The notes: generated from the letters alone by a model not told the origin. Shown: positions 1 through 6,446, numbered from the stretch's first letter. The stretch: 6,446 nt of DNA from Bacillota bacterium (GCA_024650095.1 JANKMV010000002.1:19531-25976), one strand, 5' to 3'. Made by a program: numbers and translations.

Positions 1-582
1 AATTTTTACCCCTTCTGCTGTCGTAAACGCATCAGCACCAATCAGCATACCCTCTAAGGCATCAGGCCCCTTATAGGCCACGAAAAAACCACCCACTGCA
101 ACAAAGGGGAGGCATAGTTCAGTTAAGACAGCAAGCTGCGCTACAGCACGAGAAACGACAACTTCATATTTATCCCTAAAATTACTTTGTTTTCCATAAT
201 CCTCGGCGCGGCCATGGTGCGCTTGCACCATCCCCAATGCTAAATGTGAGGTCACAGCTTGCAGAAAATCGACTCTTTTTTGCGAAGAATCCAACAACGT
301 TAGAGAAAGACCTGGACAAGCCACCTTTAACGGTATACCTGGCAGGCCAGCACCGCTGCCGATATCGAGTACTTTCTCACGTACGAGGGGAAGTTTTACG
401 AGCAATGCTAACGAATCCAGAAAGTGCTTAATCATTACTTCCCTCGTTTCTGTGATCCTCGTTAAATTGACGTACTTATTTTGCTCTACTAAGAAAGAGT
501 AGTATTGCGCAAATAAAGTTGGCGCATTATCTGGCAGCACAATACCCATGGTTGTCGTGAGTCGTTTTAATTCATCCCACAT
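1..582 (-). CDS. rsmG: 16S rRNA (guanine527-N7)-methyltransferase RsmG (GidB), 3' end missing
   Basis: RsmG transfers a methyl group from S-adenosylmethionine to N7 of G527 in the 530 loop of 16S rRNA; loss of it is known to give low-level streptomycin resistance. The reading frame is open from the ATG at 582 to the window edge, giving 194 residues with no stop. The family is usually about 235-240 residues, so some 40-45 C-terminal residues lie outside. Visible marks are HFLDSL at residues 53-58, the SAM-binding glycine loop GSGAGLPG at 75-82 after VLDI, the acidic end of the next strand at LLDSS (D98), VSRA at 143-146 and YKG at 170-172. The start is set by a strong GGAGG site 8 bases upstream, inside the end of mnmG. 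The gene overlaps mnmG by 11 bp, suggesting translational coupling. The identification is firm; only the missing end is uncertain. Confidence 0.97.
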   Translation of the reverse strand, partial: MWDELKRLTTTMGIVLPDNAPTLFAQYYSFLVEQNKYVNLTRITETREVMIKHFLDSLALLVKLPLVREKVLDIGSGAGLPGIPLKVACPGLSLTLLDSSQKRVDFLQAVTSHLALGMVQAHHGRAEDYGKQSNFRDKYEVVVSRAVAQLAVLTELCLPFVAVGGFFVAYKGPDALEGMLIGADAFTTAEGVKI

Positions 583-2467
583 GTACAATACCTCCACGCC
601 TGCGCCTTTGCTCAAGATATACGAGCAAAACGGCGATATCTGCCGGAGATACACCTGAAATACGACTGGCTTGTCCCAGAGAGCGAGGCTTAATTTTTGC
701 CAATTTTTCTGCTGCTTCTCTCGATAGTCCTTCCAACTCACTGTAAGACAATTCTTCCGGAATGATTCTATTTTCCATTTTTTTATATTTTTCGATTTGT
801 AGTTGTTGCTTTTCGATGTATCCTTGATACTTAACTTGGATTTCAACCTGATTTGTCACAAGGGAAGAGAGGGGGGAAGTTTCTCCGGCTAATTGCAATA
901 TATTTGCATAGGATAGCTCGGGTCTTTTTAAGAGTTGGCTGGCGGCTACAGCAGCCTTGAGTGGTTGACTAGCAAATGATGTAAGCATTTTATTAACCTG
1001 CTCACTTGGGGAAAGAGTAATCTTTTCTAAACGCGTACGCTCCGCGGCAACGTCCGTTCTTTTTGTAAGAAAGGATTGGTAACGCGCCTCGTCAATCAAC
1101 CCCAGCTCATAGCCAAGGGGAGTTAGGCGTTCATCGGCATTATCTTGACGCAAGAGAAGGCGGTATTCTGCTCGAGATGTCATCATGCGATAGGGTTCAA
1201 GTGTACCTTTTGTAACTAAATCATCAATGAGCACACCGATGTAAGCCATGGAACGGTCCACGAGTATAGGCGCCTGCTCTTGTACGACATGTGCGGCATT
1301 AATACCCGCCACTAAGCCCTGTGCCGCGGCTTCTTCATAGCCAGATGAACCATTAATTTGTCCCGCACTAAAGAGCCCCTCAATCACTTTTGATTCCAGT
1401 GTAGGCTGTAGTTGCAACGGATCTAAACAGTCATATTCAATGGCGTACCCAGGGCGCATCATCTTAACATTCTCAAGTCCCGGAATACTCTTAAGCATGG
1501 CCACCTGTACATCCTCAGGTAGACTGGTGGACATCCCTTGTACATAATATTCTGCACTGTCATACCCTTCTGGCTCTAAAAACACTTGGTGAGTAGGACG
1601 GTCCTTAAAGCGAACTACCTTATCCTCAATAGACGGACAATATCGTGGCCCAATTCCTTGAATATCCCCGGCATAGAGTGGTGAACGATGGAGATTGGCA
1701 TGAATAATACGATGTGTTTCTGCGGTGGTATGAGTAAGCCAACAAGGAACCTGCTTACGTTGTGTAGGTGTGCCTGCAAAAGAAAAGGGGAAATTTTCTT
1801 CATCTCCTGGCTGAATAACTGTCTTACTAAAATCAATAGAATCACGGTGTATACGGGCAGGCGTCCCCGTTTTAAAGCGCCGGAGATCAAGTCCTACCTG
1901 TTTTAAATTACTTGACAATTTGGTACTGGCCAACTGTCCATTGGGACCGCCTTGGTAGTGGAGGGAACCAATAATAATACGTCCTTTTAAATATGTACCC
2001 GTAGTTATAACCACAGCGTGGGCACGATATAGCGCACCCGTACGTGTGACGATACCCTGTACTTTTCCAGCCTTCACCTTTAACTGTTCAACCATAGCTT
2101 GTCTTAAATCAAGGTTAGCTGTATTTTCTAGAGTTCTTCGCATTTCCCATTGGTATAGGTTTTTATCTGCCTGTGCTCGCAGAGCGTGTACAGCAGGACC
2201 CTTTGCCGTGTTTAACATGCGAATCTGAATTCTAGCTTGGTCAATGGTCCGCGCCATTTGCCCTCCCAGTGCATCCACCTCGCGCACTAAGTGCCCCTTA
2301 GCAGGGCCGCCAATGGCAGGATTACAGGGCATCAAGGCGATAGCTTCCAAATTTAGTGTGAGCAAGAGTGTTTTGCACCCTAAACGAGCCGATGCTAACG
2401 ATGCCTCACAACCTGCATGCCCAGCCCCAATTACAATTACATCATATTCTCCGGCAAAATATGTCAT
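572..2467 (-). CDS. mnmG: tRNA uridine-5-carboxymethylaminomethyl modification enzyme MnmG (GidA)
   Basis: MnmG is the FAD- and NADH-dependent partner of MnmE. Together they install the (carboxymethyl)aminomethyl group at C5 of the wobble uridine (U34) of tRNAs reading split codon boxes. With the start at 2467 the protein has 631 residues, matching the usual 625-635. The Rossmann dinucleotide loop GAGHAG is at residues 14-19. [12 protein letters not shown] at 47-58 carries the conserved cysteine C48, and [11 protein letters not shown] carries C277, the two cysteines known to matter in this family. A second FAD-contact segment ([21 protein letters not shown]) spans 364-384, and the helical tRNA/MnmE-binding region ends with [19 protein letters not shown]. 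An in-frame ATG at 2521 would add 18 residues, but it lies inside mnmE and the extension has no family counterpart, so I reject it. The gene begins 16 bp after the mnmE stop. Confidence 0.98.
   Translation of the reverse strand: MTYFAGEYDVIVIGAGHAGCEASLASARLGCKTLLLTLNLEAIALMPCNPAIGGPAKGHLVREVDALGGQMARTIDQARIQIRMLNTAKGPAVHALRAQADKNLYQWEMRRTLENTANLDLRQAMVEQLKVKAGKVQGIVTRTGALYRAHAVVITTGTYLKGRIIIGSLHYQGGPNGQLASTKLSSNLKQVGLDLRRFKTGTPARIHRDSIDFSKTVIQPGDEENFPFSFAGTPTQRKQVPCWLTHTTAETHRIIHANLHRSPLYAGDIQGIGPRYCPSIEDKVVRFKDRPTHQVFLEPEGYDSAEYYVQGMSTSLPEDVQVAMLKSIPGLENVKMMRPGYAIEYDCLDPLQLQPTLESKVIEGLFSAGQINGSSGYEEAAAQGLVAGINAAHVVQEQAPILVDRSMAYIGVLIDDLVTKGTLEPYRMMTSRAEYRLLLRQDNADERLTPLGYELGLIDEARYQSFLTKRTDVAAERTRLEKITLSPSEQVNKMLTSFASQPLKAAVAASQLLKRPELSYANILQLAGETSPLSSLVTNQVEIQVKYQGYIEKQQLQIEKYKKMENRIIPEELSYSELEGLSREAAEKLAKIKPRSLGQASRISGVSPADIAVLLVYLEQRRRRGGIVHVG
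591..595 (-). promoter_or_regulatory. Shine-Dalgarno site of rsmG, within the mnmG coding end
   Basis: GGAGG on the minus strand, 8 bases before the rsmG ATG. It lies inside the last codons of mnmG, so ribosomes finishing mnmG pass directly over it. It decides the rsmG start in favour of the ATG at 582 over the in-frame ATG at residue 12. Confidence 0.85.
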
Positions 2468-2479
2468 CCCATCACCCAT

Positions 2480-2485
2480 CCCTTT
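2480..2485 (-). promoter_or_regulatory. Probable ribosome binding site of mnmG
   Basis: AAAGGG on the minus strand begins within the mnmE stop codon and runs into the 16-bp gap. It is about 12 bases before the chosen mnmG ATG at 2467. A second ATG at 2479 follows it too closely to be used well. The site is weaker and more distant than the other ribosome sites here, so coupling to mnmE translation is likely. Confidence 0.5.
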
Positions 2486-3863
2486 ACTTACCAATACAAA
2501 AGTTGCTAAAGATCTCCTCAACTAAATCCGGGCCAATATTTTCACCCGTAATTTCCCCCAATGCTTCCAAAGCAGAATGGAGATCAATGGCGATAAGATC
2601 CACTGCGTAACCAAGGTTGATAGCATCTTGTACATCACTCAGTGCAGTATGGGTACGTAACAATGCATTTTTGTGTCTTGTGGACGTCACCATTATCGAC
2701 TCTTCCGCTCTTACTGAGCCACTAAAAACTTGTTGTATGATGGCTTCCTCTAAATCAGTCAAACCCAACATTTCAGTAGCAGACATGGCAACAAGGGGCT
2801 TGGGAGCCACTGTTTGAGACAATGTTGTTAAAATGTCGACTGATAAGAGTAAATCTACTTTATTCGCGATAATTATGCAGGGTTTAGCACCGATGGCTCG
2901 CATAATTTCGTTATCGGGTACCCACTCTTCCGTAACATCTAAAACATAGAGAATTAAATCTGCATCAGCAAGCGCCTGGCGGGAACGTTCCACACCCATA
3001 CGCTCAATTTCATCAGCTGTATCGCGAATACCTGCGGTATCAACAATTGTTAACGCCACGCCACCCACATTAAGGCTTTCCTCAAGTACATCACGGGTTG
3101 TGCCCGGAATATCGGTTACAATGGCACGTTGTTGCCCTAACAGTACATTTAAAAGTGAGCTTTTACCCACATTGGGGGACCCCACAATGGCTGTTCTAAT
3201 ACCTTCTCGTAATATTCGCCCTTTATCCGCTGTGGCTACTAACGTATTAATCTTATCCAAGCAGAGGATAGACACTCGTAAAATTTCATCACGTGCTAAT
3301 TCCTCCACGTCTTGATGTTCAGGATAATCAATGGAAGCTTCCACATGAGCGAGTATAGTAAGTAATGGTTTGCGTATTGCACTGACTTCGCGGGATAATT
3401 GCCCCACTAATTGTTTAACTCCAAGCTCCATGGCAATATCGGTTTTGGCTCTAATAACTTGAATAACAGCTTCTGCTTGTGCTAAGTCAATGCGACCATT
3501 AAGAAATGCTCGTTGCGTAAATTCACCAGGAGTTGCCATTCTCGCCCCTTGCGCTAAAATGATTTCTAACGTTTTGGTAAGTGGCAGGATACCTCCATGA
3601 CAATTCACTTCCACCACATCTTCCCGTGTAAAGGTATGGGGTGCCCGCATAAAAGAAATAAGGGCCTCATCAATAATTTTGCCATTGATGGGATTAATGA
3701 CATGACCATAATATAAATGATGGGTAATCGGTTTGTCCACACGACTGGCAAAGTTAAAGGTCGCAAGCCCAATGGCTTCAGCTGCAGAGCCGCTCATACG
3801 GACAATCCCAATACCTCCTTCTCCAGGAGGTGTAGAAATGGCAGCGATGGTATCCTCAAGCAT
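2484..3863 (-). CDS. mnmE: tRNA modification GTPase MnmE (TrmE/ThdF)
   Basis: MnmE is the GTPase partner of MnmG in wobble-uridine modification; its N-terminal domain binds a formyl-tetrahydrofolate cofactor and drives dimerisation. The 459-residue length is normal for the family. The N-terminal domain covers about 1-120, starting with [22 protein letters not shown] and including VVEVNCHGG at 83-91. The helical domain is split around the inserted G domain. The G motifs are G1 GSPNVGKSS at 228-236, G2 TTRD at 255-258, G3 DTAG at 275-278, G4 NKVD at 334-337 and G5 SAT at 361-363. The protein ends with the signature CIGK at 456-459, whose cysteine is conserved in the family. The ATG at 3863 has GAGGT 6 bases upstream. 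It is the first gene of the downstream unit, separated from jag by a terminator and a 205-bp spacer. Confidence 0.99.
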   Translation of the reverse strand: MLEDTIAAISTPPGEGGIGIVRMSGSAAEAIGLATFNFASRVDKPITHHLYYGHVINPINGKIIDEALISFMRAPHTFTREDVVEVNCHGGILPLTKTLEIILAQGARMATPGEFTQRAFLNGRIDLAQAEAVIQVIRAKTDIAMELGVKQLVGQLSREVSAIRKPLLTILAHVEASIDYPEHQDVEELARDEILRVSILCLDKINTLVATADKGRILREGIRTAIVGSPNVGKSSLLNVLLGQQRAIVTDIPGTTRDVLEESLNVGGVALTIVDTAGIRDTADEIERMGVERSRQALADADLILYVLDVTEEWVPDNEIMRAIGAKPCIIIANKVDLLLSVDILTTLSQTVAPKPLVAMSATEMLGLTDLEEAIIQQVFSGSVRAEESIMVTSTRHKNALLRTHTALSDVQDAINLGYAVDLIAIDLHSALEALGEITGENIGPDLVEEIFSNFCIGK

Positions 3864-3900
3864 TATATTACCTCACTTTTCTTGCCATAGACTTTTTTAA

Positions 3901-4020
3901 ATAGTAAATGCAAGCGACATAATTTACTTAGTATAAGAAAGGCGCGCTTATTCGGTTCCCTCAACGCGCACTTCAATACTGGTTTACTTAGCCGCTTGCT
4001 AGTTGCAAGCGATATAATTT
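3901..4020. repeat. Structured spacer with direct and inverted repeats between jag and mnmE
   Basis: No recognised gene lies here. A 17-bp sequence, TGCAAGCGAYATAATTT on the plus strand, occurs at 3909-3925 and 4004-4020 with one difference. TTTACTTAG occurs at 3923-3931 and 3983-3991. Three hairpins can be drawn. One has a perfect 7-bp stem and 5-base loop at 3993-4011 (CGCTTGC/GCAAGCG). One, at 3939-3973, has an 8-bp GC-rich stem with a bulged base. One has a perfect 7-bp stem at 3903-3928 (AGTAAAT/ATTTACT). This density of repeats and stems in a short spacer suggests a dispersed intergenic element or a structured mnmE leader. Which of the two cannot be decided from one copy. Confidence 0.6.
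3930..3935 (-). promoter_or_regulatory. Candidate -10 element for the mnmE-mnmG-rsmG unit
   Basis: TATACT on the minus strand, about 67 bp before the mnmE start, is the best -10-like hexamer after the jag terminator. The hexamer 17 bp upstream is GAACCG, a poor -35, and TTGAGG lies too far away at 23 bp. A promoter is expected here because of the terminator, but this assignment is weak. Confidence 0.25.
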
Positions 4021-4032
4021 CCTTACCAGTAC

Positions 4033-4061
4033 AAAAAACCGCCACCTAACGGGCGGCGGTT
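4033..4061 (-). terminator. Intrinsic terminator after jag
   Basis: Read on the minus strand, the arms at 4061-4052 and 4046-4037 form a 10-bp stem (AACCGCCGCC with GGTGGCGGTT, one G-U pair) around the 5-base loop CGTTA. A run of six T bases overlaps and follows the stem at 4038-4033. It begins 8 bp after the jag stop codon. It closes the rpmH-to-jag operon and separates it from mnmE. On the plus strand no T run follows the hairpin, so it looks one-directional. Confidence 0.9.
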
Positions 4062-4068
4062 CCACTGT

Positions 4069-4689
4069 TTATTTGGGTGCTATAACCACTTTCCGATATG
4101 GGTCATCCCCTTGGCTGTATGTATTAATGTCTGGATTATCCTGTAGTGTTGTGTGGATAATTCTTCTTTCCTGTGGGTTCATCGGTTCCAACATAACTTC
4201 TCTTTTTGTACGCACTGCTTTTTGTGCTATATTGAGCGCTAATGTACGCAATGTTTCTTCTCTTTTTTCTCGATAACCCTCGACATCAAGGATGAGTCGC
4301 GCATTCTGACCAGGGAATCTCTTATGAAAGGCAATACTCACAAGATATTGCAGAGCGTTAAGTGTCTGTCCACGTTTCCCGATTAGCATGCCCATTTTAG
4401 CACCATTAACATTCATTTTCAGTGTTTGTTCCGTCTTTTCTACTGCAATATCTCCACTCAACCCCATTTTTGTGATGATACCATCTAAAAATCCAACCAT
4501 ATATTTTTCTGGAATGATGGCTTCAGTCACCCGAATGCGAGCCGGTTTCGTGCCGATAAGCCCGAATAGTCCTGAACTTGCCTCTGTGATAACTTCCACA
4601 ACCACCTCTTCTTGTGGTAATTGTAGAAGTTTGAGCGCTTTTTCTGTTGCTTCCTCAATCGTCTTGCCTGTTGTTTCAATTTCTTTCAT
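4069..4689 (-). CDS. khpB: RNA-binding protein KhpB/Jag (Jag_N, KH and R3H domains)
   Basis: This is the SpoIIIJ-associated protein Jag, also called KhpB or EloR. In Gram-positive bacteria it is known to bind RNA, partner KhpA and affect cell elongation and division. The 206-residue protein shows three domains in order. The Jag_N domain spans about 1-55 and begins with [19 protein letters not shown]. The type II KH domain spans about 65-140, with the GxxG loop GKRG at 104-107. The R3H domain spans about 145-206, with the ERRIIH signature giving R175 and H179. The spacer between Jag_N and KH is very short, unlike the long charged linkers of some relatives. Its ATG shares one base with the yidC stop (TAATG). 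The nearest purine-rich site, AAGGGGG, is about 13 bases away, so translation is probably coupled to yidC. It is the last gene before the terminator. Confidence 0.97.
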   Translation of the reverse strand: MKEIETTGKTIEEATEKALKLLQLPQEEVVVEVITEASSGLFGLIGTKPARIRVTEAIIPEKYMVGFLDGIITKMGLSGDIAVEKTEQTLKMNVNGAKMGMLIGKRGQTLNALQYLVSIAFHKRFPGQNARLILDVEGYREKREETLRTLALNIAQKAVRTKREVMLEPMNPQERRIIHTTLQDNPDINTYSQGDDPYRKVVIAPK

Positions 4690-5360
4690 TATTCAATTAC
4701 AGCCCCCTTCGCTGGTTTTCTGTGTATCAGCAAATGCTGACCCAAGGAAAGGAGGTTATTTATAACCCAGTAAAGTACAAGACCTGCTGGGAAACGAAGG
4801 CTAAAATATAAGAGCATCAGTGGCATCATAATCATCATTGGTTTCTGTGAACCATCTGTCATGGTTAATTTTTGCTGTATATACGTGGTGCCGCCAGAAA
4901 GAAGAACGAGCAGCCAGTATCCAGGATGTTGCTGCCATACTGTTACGGCATCAACAGTTGCCTGTAAAGCTACACGCATATCAACACCTATGAGGAAGAA
5001 GCTTTGTGGATCAATGCCCACCGGCGGAGCTTGCAACATTCTAAACATGGCAAAGAGTATGGGCATTTGAATAATGAGGGGAAGACAACCTGTAACTGGA
5101 TTAACCTTGTTTTTCGACCAAAGTTCCATGGTGGCTGCATTTAATTTTTCTTTATCATTTTTATATTTTTCTTGAATCTTTTTAATTTCTGGCTGTAAAT
5201 CTTGCATTGCTTTTGCCGACTTAAGTTGCTTTGACATTAAAGGCCACGTAATAATACGAATAAAAATCGTTAAAATTATTATGGATAGACCGTAATTGTT
5301 TGTCACCCCGTTAATATATACTAATACTGAATTTAATACACCTACAATGGCCGCAATCAT
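4689..5360 (-). CDS. yidC: Membrane protein insertase YidC/Oxa1 family (SpoIIIJ-like, short form)
   Basis: YidC inserts proteins into the cytoplasmic membrane, alone or with SecYEG. At 223 residues this is the short Oxa1-like form without the large periplasmic P1 domain of proteobacterial YidC. A hydrophobic N-terminus leads into TM segments at roughly 22-41, 88-109, 147-162 and 175-210, the last stretch probably crossing twice. R35, in [11 protein letters not shown], matches the conserved arginine in the hydrophilic groove of the family. A charged hairpin at about 43-85 is the cytoplasmic coiled-coil region. [22 protein letters not shown] is a typical family segment. No signal peptide or lipobox cysteine is seen, unlike Bacillus SpoIIIJ. 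The ATG overlaps the yidD stop (ATGA) and has a strong AAAGGAGG site 7 bases upstream, which supports this start. Confidence 0.97.
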   Translation of the reverse strand: MIAAIVGVLNSVLVYINGVTNNYGLSIIILTIFIRIITWPLMSKQLKSAKAMQDLQPEIKKIQEKYKNDKEKLNAATMELWSKNKVNPVTGCLPLIIQMPILFAMFRMLQAPPVGIDPQSFFLIGVDMRVALQATVDAVTVWQQHPGYWLLVLLSGGTTYIQQKLTMTDGSQKPMMIMMPLMLLYFSLRFPAGLVLYWVINNLLSLGQHLLIHRKPAKGAVIE

Positions 5361-5590
5361 GTTTTGGCCTCCTTTTCTCTATCATCCACGGGGTCATACC
5401 CGCCAGGATGGAACGGATGGCAACGACTTAGACGCCGAAATGACATCCACAACCCCTTAGCGGGGCCGTACCGCTCAATCGATTCATATGCATACTGTGA
5501 ACAGGTTGGTGCAAAACGGCAACTTGGCTTCTTGAGGGGAGATAGATATCTTTTATAGAAACGTATCATAAAAAGCAGAACCCGTTTCAT
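5357..5590 (-). CDS. yidD: Membrane protein insertion efficiency factor YidD
   Basis: YidD is a small inner-membrane-associated protein (formerly UPF0161/DUF37) reported in E. coli to help YidC-dependent membrane insertion. The 77-residue length is typical. The N-terminus [20 protein letters not shown] is a basic amphipathic helix. Next comes the conserved [21 protein letters not shown] segment, with C24 and C30. The family signature [14 protein letters not shown] at 56-69 includes C57. The C-terminus is short and charged. The ATG at 5590 lies 4 bp after the rnpA stop, with AAAGGG about 7 bases upstream inside the end of rnpA. The gene overlaps yidC by 4 bp. Its position between rnpA and yidC is the standard arrangement. 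Confidence 0.97.
   Translation of the reverse strand: MKRVLLFMIRFYKRYLSPLKKPSCRFAPTCSQYAYESIERYGPAKGLWMSFRRLSRCHPFHPGGYDPVDDREKEAKT
5368..5375 (-). promoter_or_regulatory. Strong Shine-Dalgarno site of yidC, inside yidD
   Basis: AAAGGAGG on the minus strand, 7 bases before the yidC ATG and within the last yidD codons. It fixes the yidC start despite the lack of a gap between the genes. Confidence 0.85.
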
Positions 5591-5594
5591 GCCA

Positions 5595-5966
5595 TCACCC
5601 TTTGGTCTTCTTGTTATGTAACGAATCTCTCATTAGTAATAGGCCGCCCCTTTGTAAAATTCGTTTTAATTCGGTGGCGGCCTGCAAATAATTAAAGGTT
5701 GCTGCTTGGGGTCTTGCTATAATGACTACATCTTTACCCGTTTGCATATCATCTGCATAAATGCGAAAAACCTCGCGAAGTAACCTTTTTACACGATTTC
5801 TCGTAACAGCATTTCCAACTTTTTTACTGACAACAAAGCCAATTCTATTCACTTCAGTATGATTATTCATTTTATAAAGGACGAGGCTACGTGTTGCTGC
5901 CGAGGTGCCGTAGTGGAAGACATTTCTGTATTCACTGTTTTTGCGGATACGACCGGCTTTGTTCAT
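5595..5966 (-). CDS. rnpA: Ribonuclease P protein component
   Basis: RnpA is the small basic protein of RNase P. It binds the catalytic RNA (encoded by rnpB, not in this window) and helps it recognise and cleave the 5' leader of precursor tRNAs. The 123-residue length is normal. [19 protein letters not shown] is seen from residue 43, and [10 protein letters not shown] at 56-65 is the family's RNR motif on the long helix that contacts RNA. An N-terminal basic stretch and an aromatic-containing first strand (EYRNVFHYG) fit the leader-binding cleft. The ATG at 5966 has AAGGAT 8 bases upstream, and it starts 16 bp after rpmH. Pairing with rpmH next to the origin is widely conserved in bacteria. 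Confidence 0.98.
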   Translation of the reverse strand: MNKAGRIRKNSEYRNVFHYGTSAATRSLVLYKMNNHTEVNRIGFVVSKKVGNAVTRNRVKRLLREVFRIYADDMQTGKDVVIIARPQAATFNYLQAATELKRILQRGGLLLMRDSLHNKKTKG

Positions 5967-5982
5967 TTGTGGTTATCCTTTT

Positions 5983-6117
5983 TTATGCAGATAATTTCTT
6001 TCTTCCTTTTGCTCTTCTTCTTTTTATAACCATACGTCCCGCTGCTGTTGACATGCGACTACGGAACCCATGAATTCTTTTTCTTTTACGTACTTTTGGT
6101 TGGTATGTCCGTTTCAT
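5983..6117 (-). CDS. rpmH: 50S ribosomal protein L34
   Basis: L34 is a small, very basic protein of the large ribosomal subunit. The 44-codon frame from the ATG at 6117 to the TAA at 5983-5985 begins [20 protein letters not shown] and ends [12 protein letters not shown], the classic L34 pattern. In it, HGFRSRMST and the [12 protein letters not shown] segment are near-invariant. Length 44 is the commonest for the family. A strong AGGAGGTG site ends 6-8 bases before the ATG. It is the first gene of the operon, about 55 bases downstream of the predicted transcription start. Confidence 0.99.
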   Translation of the reverse strand: MKRTYQPKVRKRKRIHGFRSRMSTAAGRMVIKRRRAKGRKKLSA

Positions 6118-6178
6118 CTGTTACACCTCCTGCTTCTAACTAGCAAATCTTACAAATATTCTTACCCATATCAAAAAG

Positions 6179-6207
6179 ATTATAACTTTTTCACATTTCA
6201 ATGTCAA
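6179..6207 (-). promoter_or_regulatory. Consensus sigma-70/sigma-A promoter of the rpmH operon
   Basis: On the minus strand the -35 hexamer is TTGACA (6207-6202) and the -10 is TATAAT (6184-6179). Both match consensus perfectly, with a 17-bp spacer, also ideal. Transcription should begin near 6172, giving a 5' leader of about 55 bases before rpmH. Such a strong promoter fits a ribosomal protein gene. The spacer contains a relaxed DnaA-box match (6187-6195). Confidence 0.92.
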
Positions 6208-6214
6208 GGCTTCT

Positions 6215-6237
6215 AACAAGGGCAAACCCTTGTTTTT
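6215..6237 (+). terminator. Terminator-like hairpin pointing towards dnaA side
   Basis: AACAAGGG (6215-6222) and CCCTTGTT (6227-6234) form a perfect 8-bp stem around the loop CAAA. A run of five T bases at 6233-6237, overlapping the stem end, gives it plus-strand polarity. No plus-strand gene lies to its left. It could stop antisense transcripts running into the origin, or it could be a structural or protein-binding palindrome. It sits just upstream of the rpmH -35. Confidence 0.5.
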
Positions 6238-6253
6238 CCTAATCTCTTTGCAC

Positions 6254-6262
6254 TTATACACA
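6254..6262 (+). promoter_or_regulatory. DnaA box
   Basis: TTATACACA on the plus strand matches the TTATNCACA consensus at all positions. It lies in the AT-rich part of the intergenic region upstream of the presumed dnaA. Confidence 0.75.
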
Positions 6263-6372
6263 ATCACTATTGCTACGTTGGTTATATTTTGTTAAGATAA
6301 GGATGGTTATATTGTAACATTTTTTTCTCATACATACATGATTATCGTACAACTGTGCTTTTTTGTACTCTT

Positions 6373-6381
6373 TGTGAATAA
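6373..6381 (-). promoter_or_regulatory. DnaA box
   Basis: TTATTCACA read on the minus strand matches TTATNCACA. It is in the opposite orientation to the boxes on either side and overlaps a weak -35-like hexamer for rightward transcription. Confidence 0.75.
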
Positions 6382-6429
6382 CAGCGATTGCAAAGATATA
6401 AAAATGCTTTAGTGACACCGTTTTGCGAT

Positions 6430-6438
6430 TTATCCACA
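6430..6438 (+). promoter_or_regulatory. Perfect DnaA box
   Basis: TTATCCACA on the plus strand is the strongest-binding DnaA box sequence known from E. coli and Bacillus. It lies 8 bp from the window edge. The final bases TGTGT could begin another, inverted box that the edge cuts off. Confidence 0.85.
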
Positions 6439-6446
6439 GTTTGTGT

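Larger units (their letters stand above)
6118..6446. other. Partial replication origin region (rpmH-dnaA intergenic side), cut by the right edge
   Basis: These 329 bp hold no gene. From left to right they contain the rpmH ribosome site and leader, the rpmH promoter, a rightward terminator-like hairpin, an AT-rich stretch and DnaA boxes at 6254-6262, 6373-6381 and 6430-6438. TGGTTATATT is repeated at 6279-6288 and 6304-6313. A weak rightward promoter can be drawn (TTGTGA at 6372-6377 and GATATA at 6395-6400, 17 bp apart), its -35 overlapping a DnaA box, as expected for autoregulated dnaA. In Bacillota the DnaA boxes upstream of dnaA form one half of a two-part origin; the unwinding site is usually on the far side of dnaA. 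dnaA itself is inferred, not seen. Confidence 0.8.

Noticed and set aside
237..431. Plus-strand 64-codon frame opposite rsmG
   Set aside because: It is antisense to the conserved SAM-binding region of rsmG and has no supporting signals.
1615..1890. Open frames in other phases inside mnmG and mnmE, including a 91-codon minus-strand frame
   Set aside because: They lie wholly within genes firmly identified by family motifs, have no ribosome sites, and their translations resemble no protein I know.
2468..2521. Longer start for mnmG adding 18 residues
   Set aside because: The extension lies mostly inside mnmE, has no family counterpart, and the 631-residue form from 2467 starts just before the conserved YDVIVIGAG segment.
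3737..3745. One-mismatch DnaA box inside mnmE
   Set aside because: It is a single imperfect match in coding sequence with no companion sites.
4152..4160. Perfect DnaA box (TTATCCACA on the minus strand) inside jag
   Set aside because: It encodes the conserved IIH of the R3H motif, so protein constraint explains it. It is isolated and 2 kb from the origin boxes.
5891..6073. Plus-strand 60-codon frame opposite rpmH and rnpA
   Set aside because: It is a shadow of the AT-rich, lysine-rich rpmH codons read backwards; the real L34 gene is on the other strand.
6372..6400. Rightward promoter for dnaA as a separate feature
   Set aside because: The hexamers match consensus poorly and the gene start is outside the window, so it is mentioned only within the origin entry.

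Overview
This window is the conserved left flank of a bacterial chromosomal replication origin. All eight recognised genes lie on the minus strand, in the order typical of Bacillota (Firmicutes): rpmH, rnpA, yidD, yidC, jag/khpB, mnmE, mnmG, rsmG, read from right to left. The gene order, the short YidC without a large periplasmic domain, a fused Jag_N-KH-R3H protein and the strong Shine-Dalgarno sites support Bacillota. YidC has neither a signal peptide nor a lipobox, and the proteins look to me like those of Clostridia or Negativicutes more than Bacillus. That finer placement is a weak impression, not a result.

Right end (6118-6446): a non-coding origin segment. It has three good DnaA boxes, a consensus sigma-70/sigma-A type promoter firing leftwards into rpmH, and a terminator-like hairpin pointing rightwards. 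dnaA is expected just beyond the right edge, transcribed rightwards, but no part of it is visible.

Middle (4069-6117): the rpmH-rnpA-yidD-yidC-jag operon. The genes are 4-16 bp apart or overlap by 1-4 bp. The products are ribosomal protein L34, the RNase P protein subunit, the membrane protein insertion factors YidD and YidC, and an RNA-binding protein. A clear intrinsic terminator follows jag.

Between the operons (3864-4068): 205 bp holding that terminator and then a stretch of hairpins and imperfect direct repeats. It resembles a dispersed repeat element and is the least explained part of the window.

Left part (1-3863): mnmE, mnmG and rsmG. MnmE and MnmG form the complex that modifies the wobble uridine (U34) of certain tRNAs. 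RsmG methylates G527 (E. coli numbering) of 16S rRNA and is cut off by the left edge after 194 codons. The genes are spaced 16 bp (mnmE/mnmG) or overlap by 11 bp (mnmG/rsmG), so they are probably co-transcribed.

Overall this is a well-known housekeeping neighbourhood for translation, RNA processing and membrane insertion. I found no undescribed system. The points worth a second look are the structured spacer before mnmE and the regulatory layout of the origin side.
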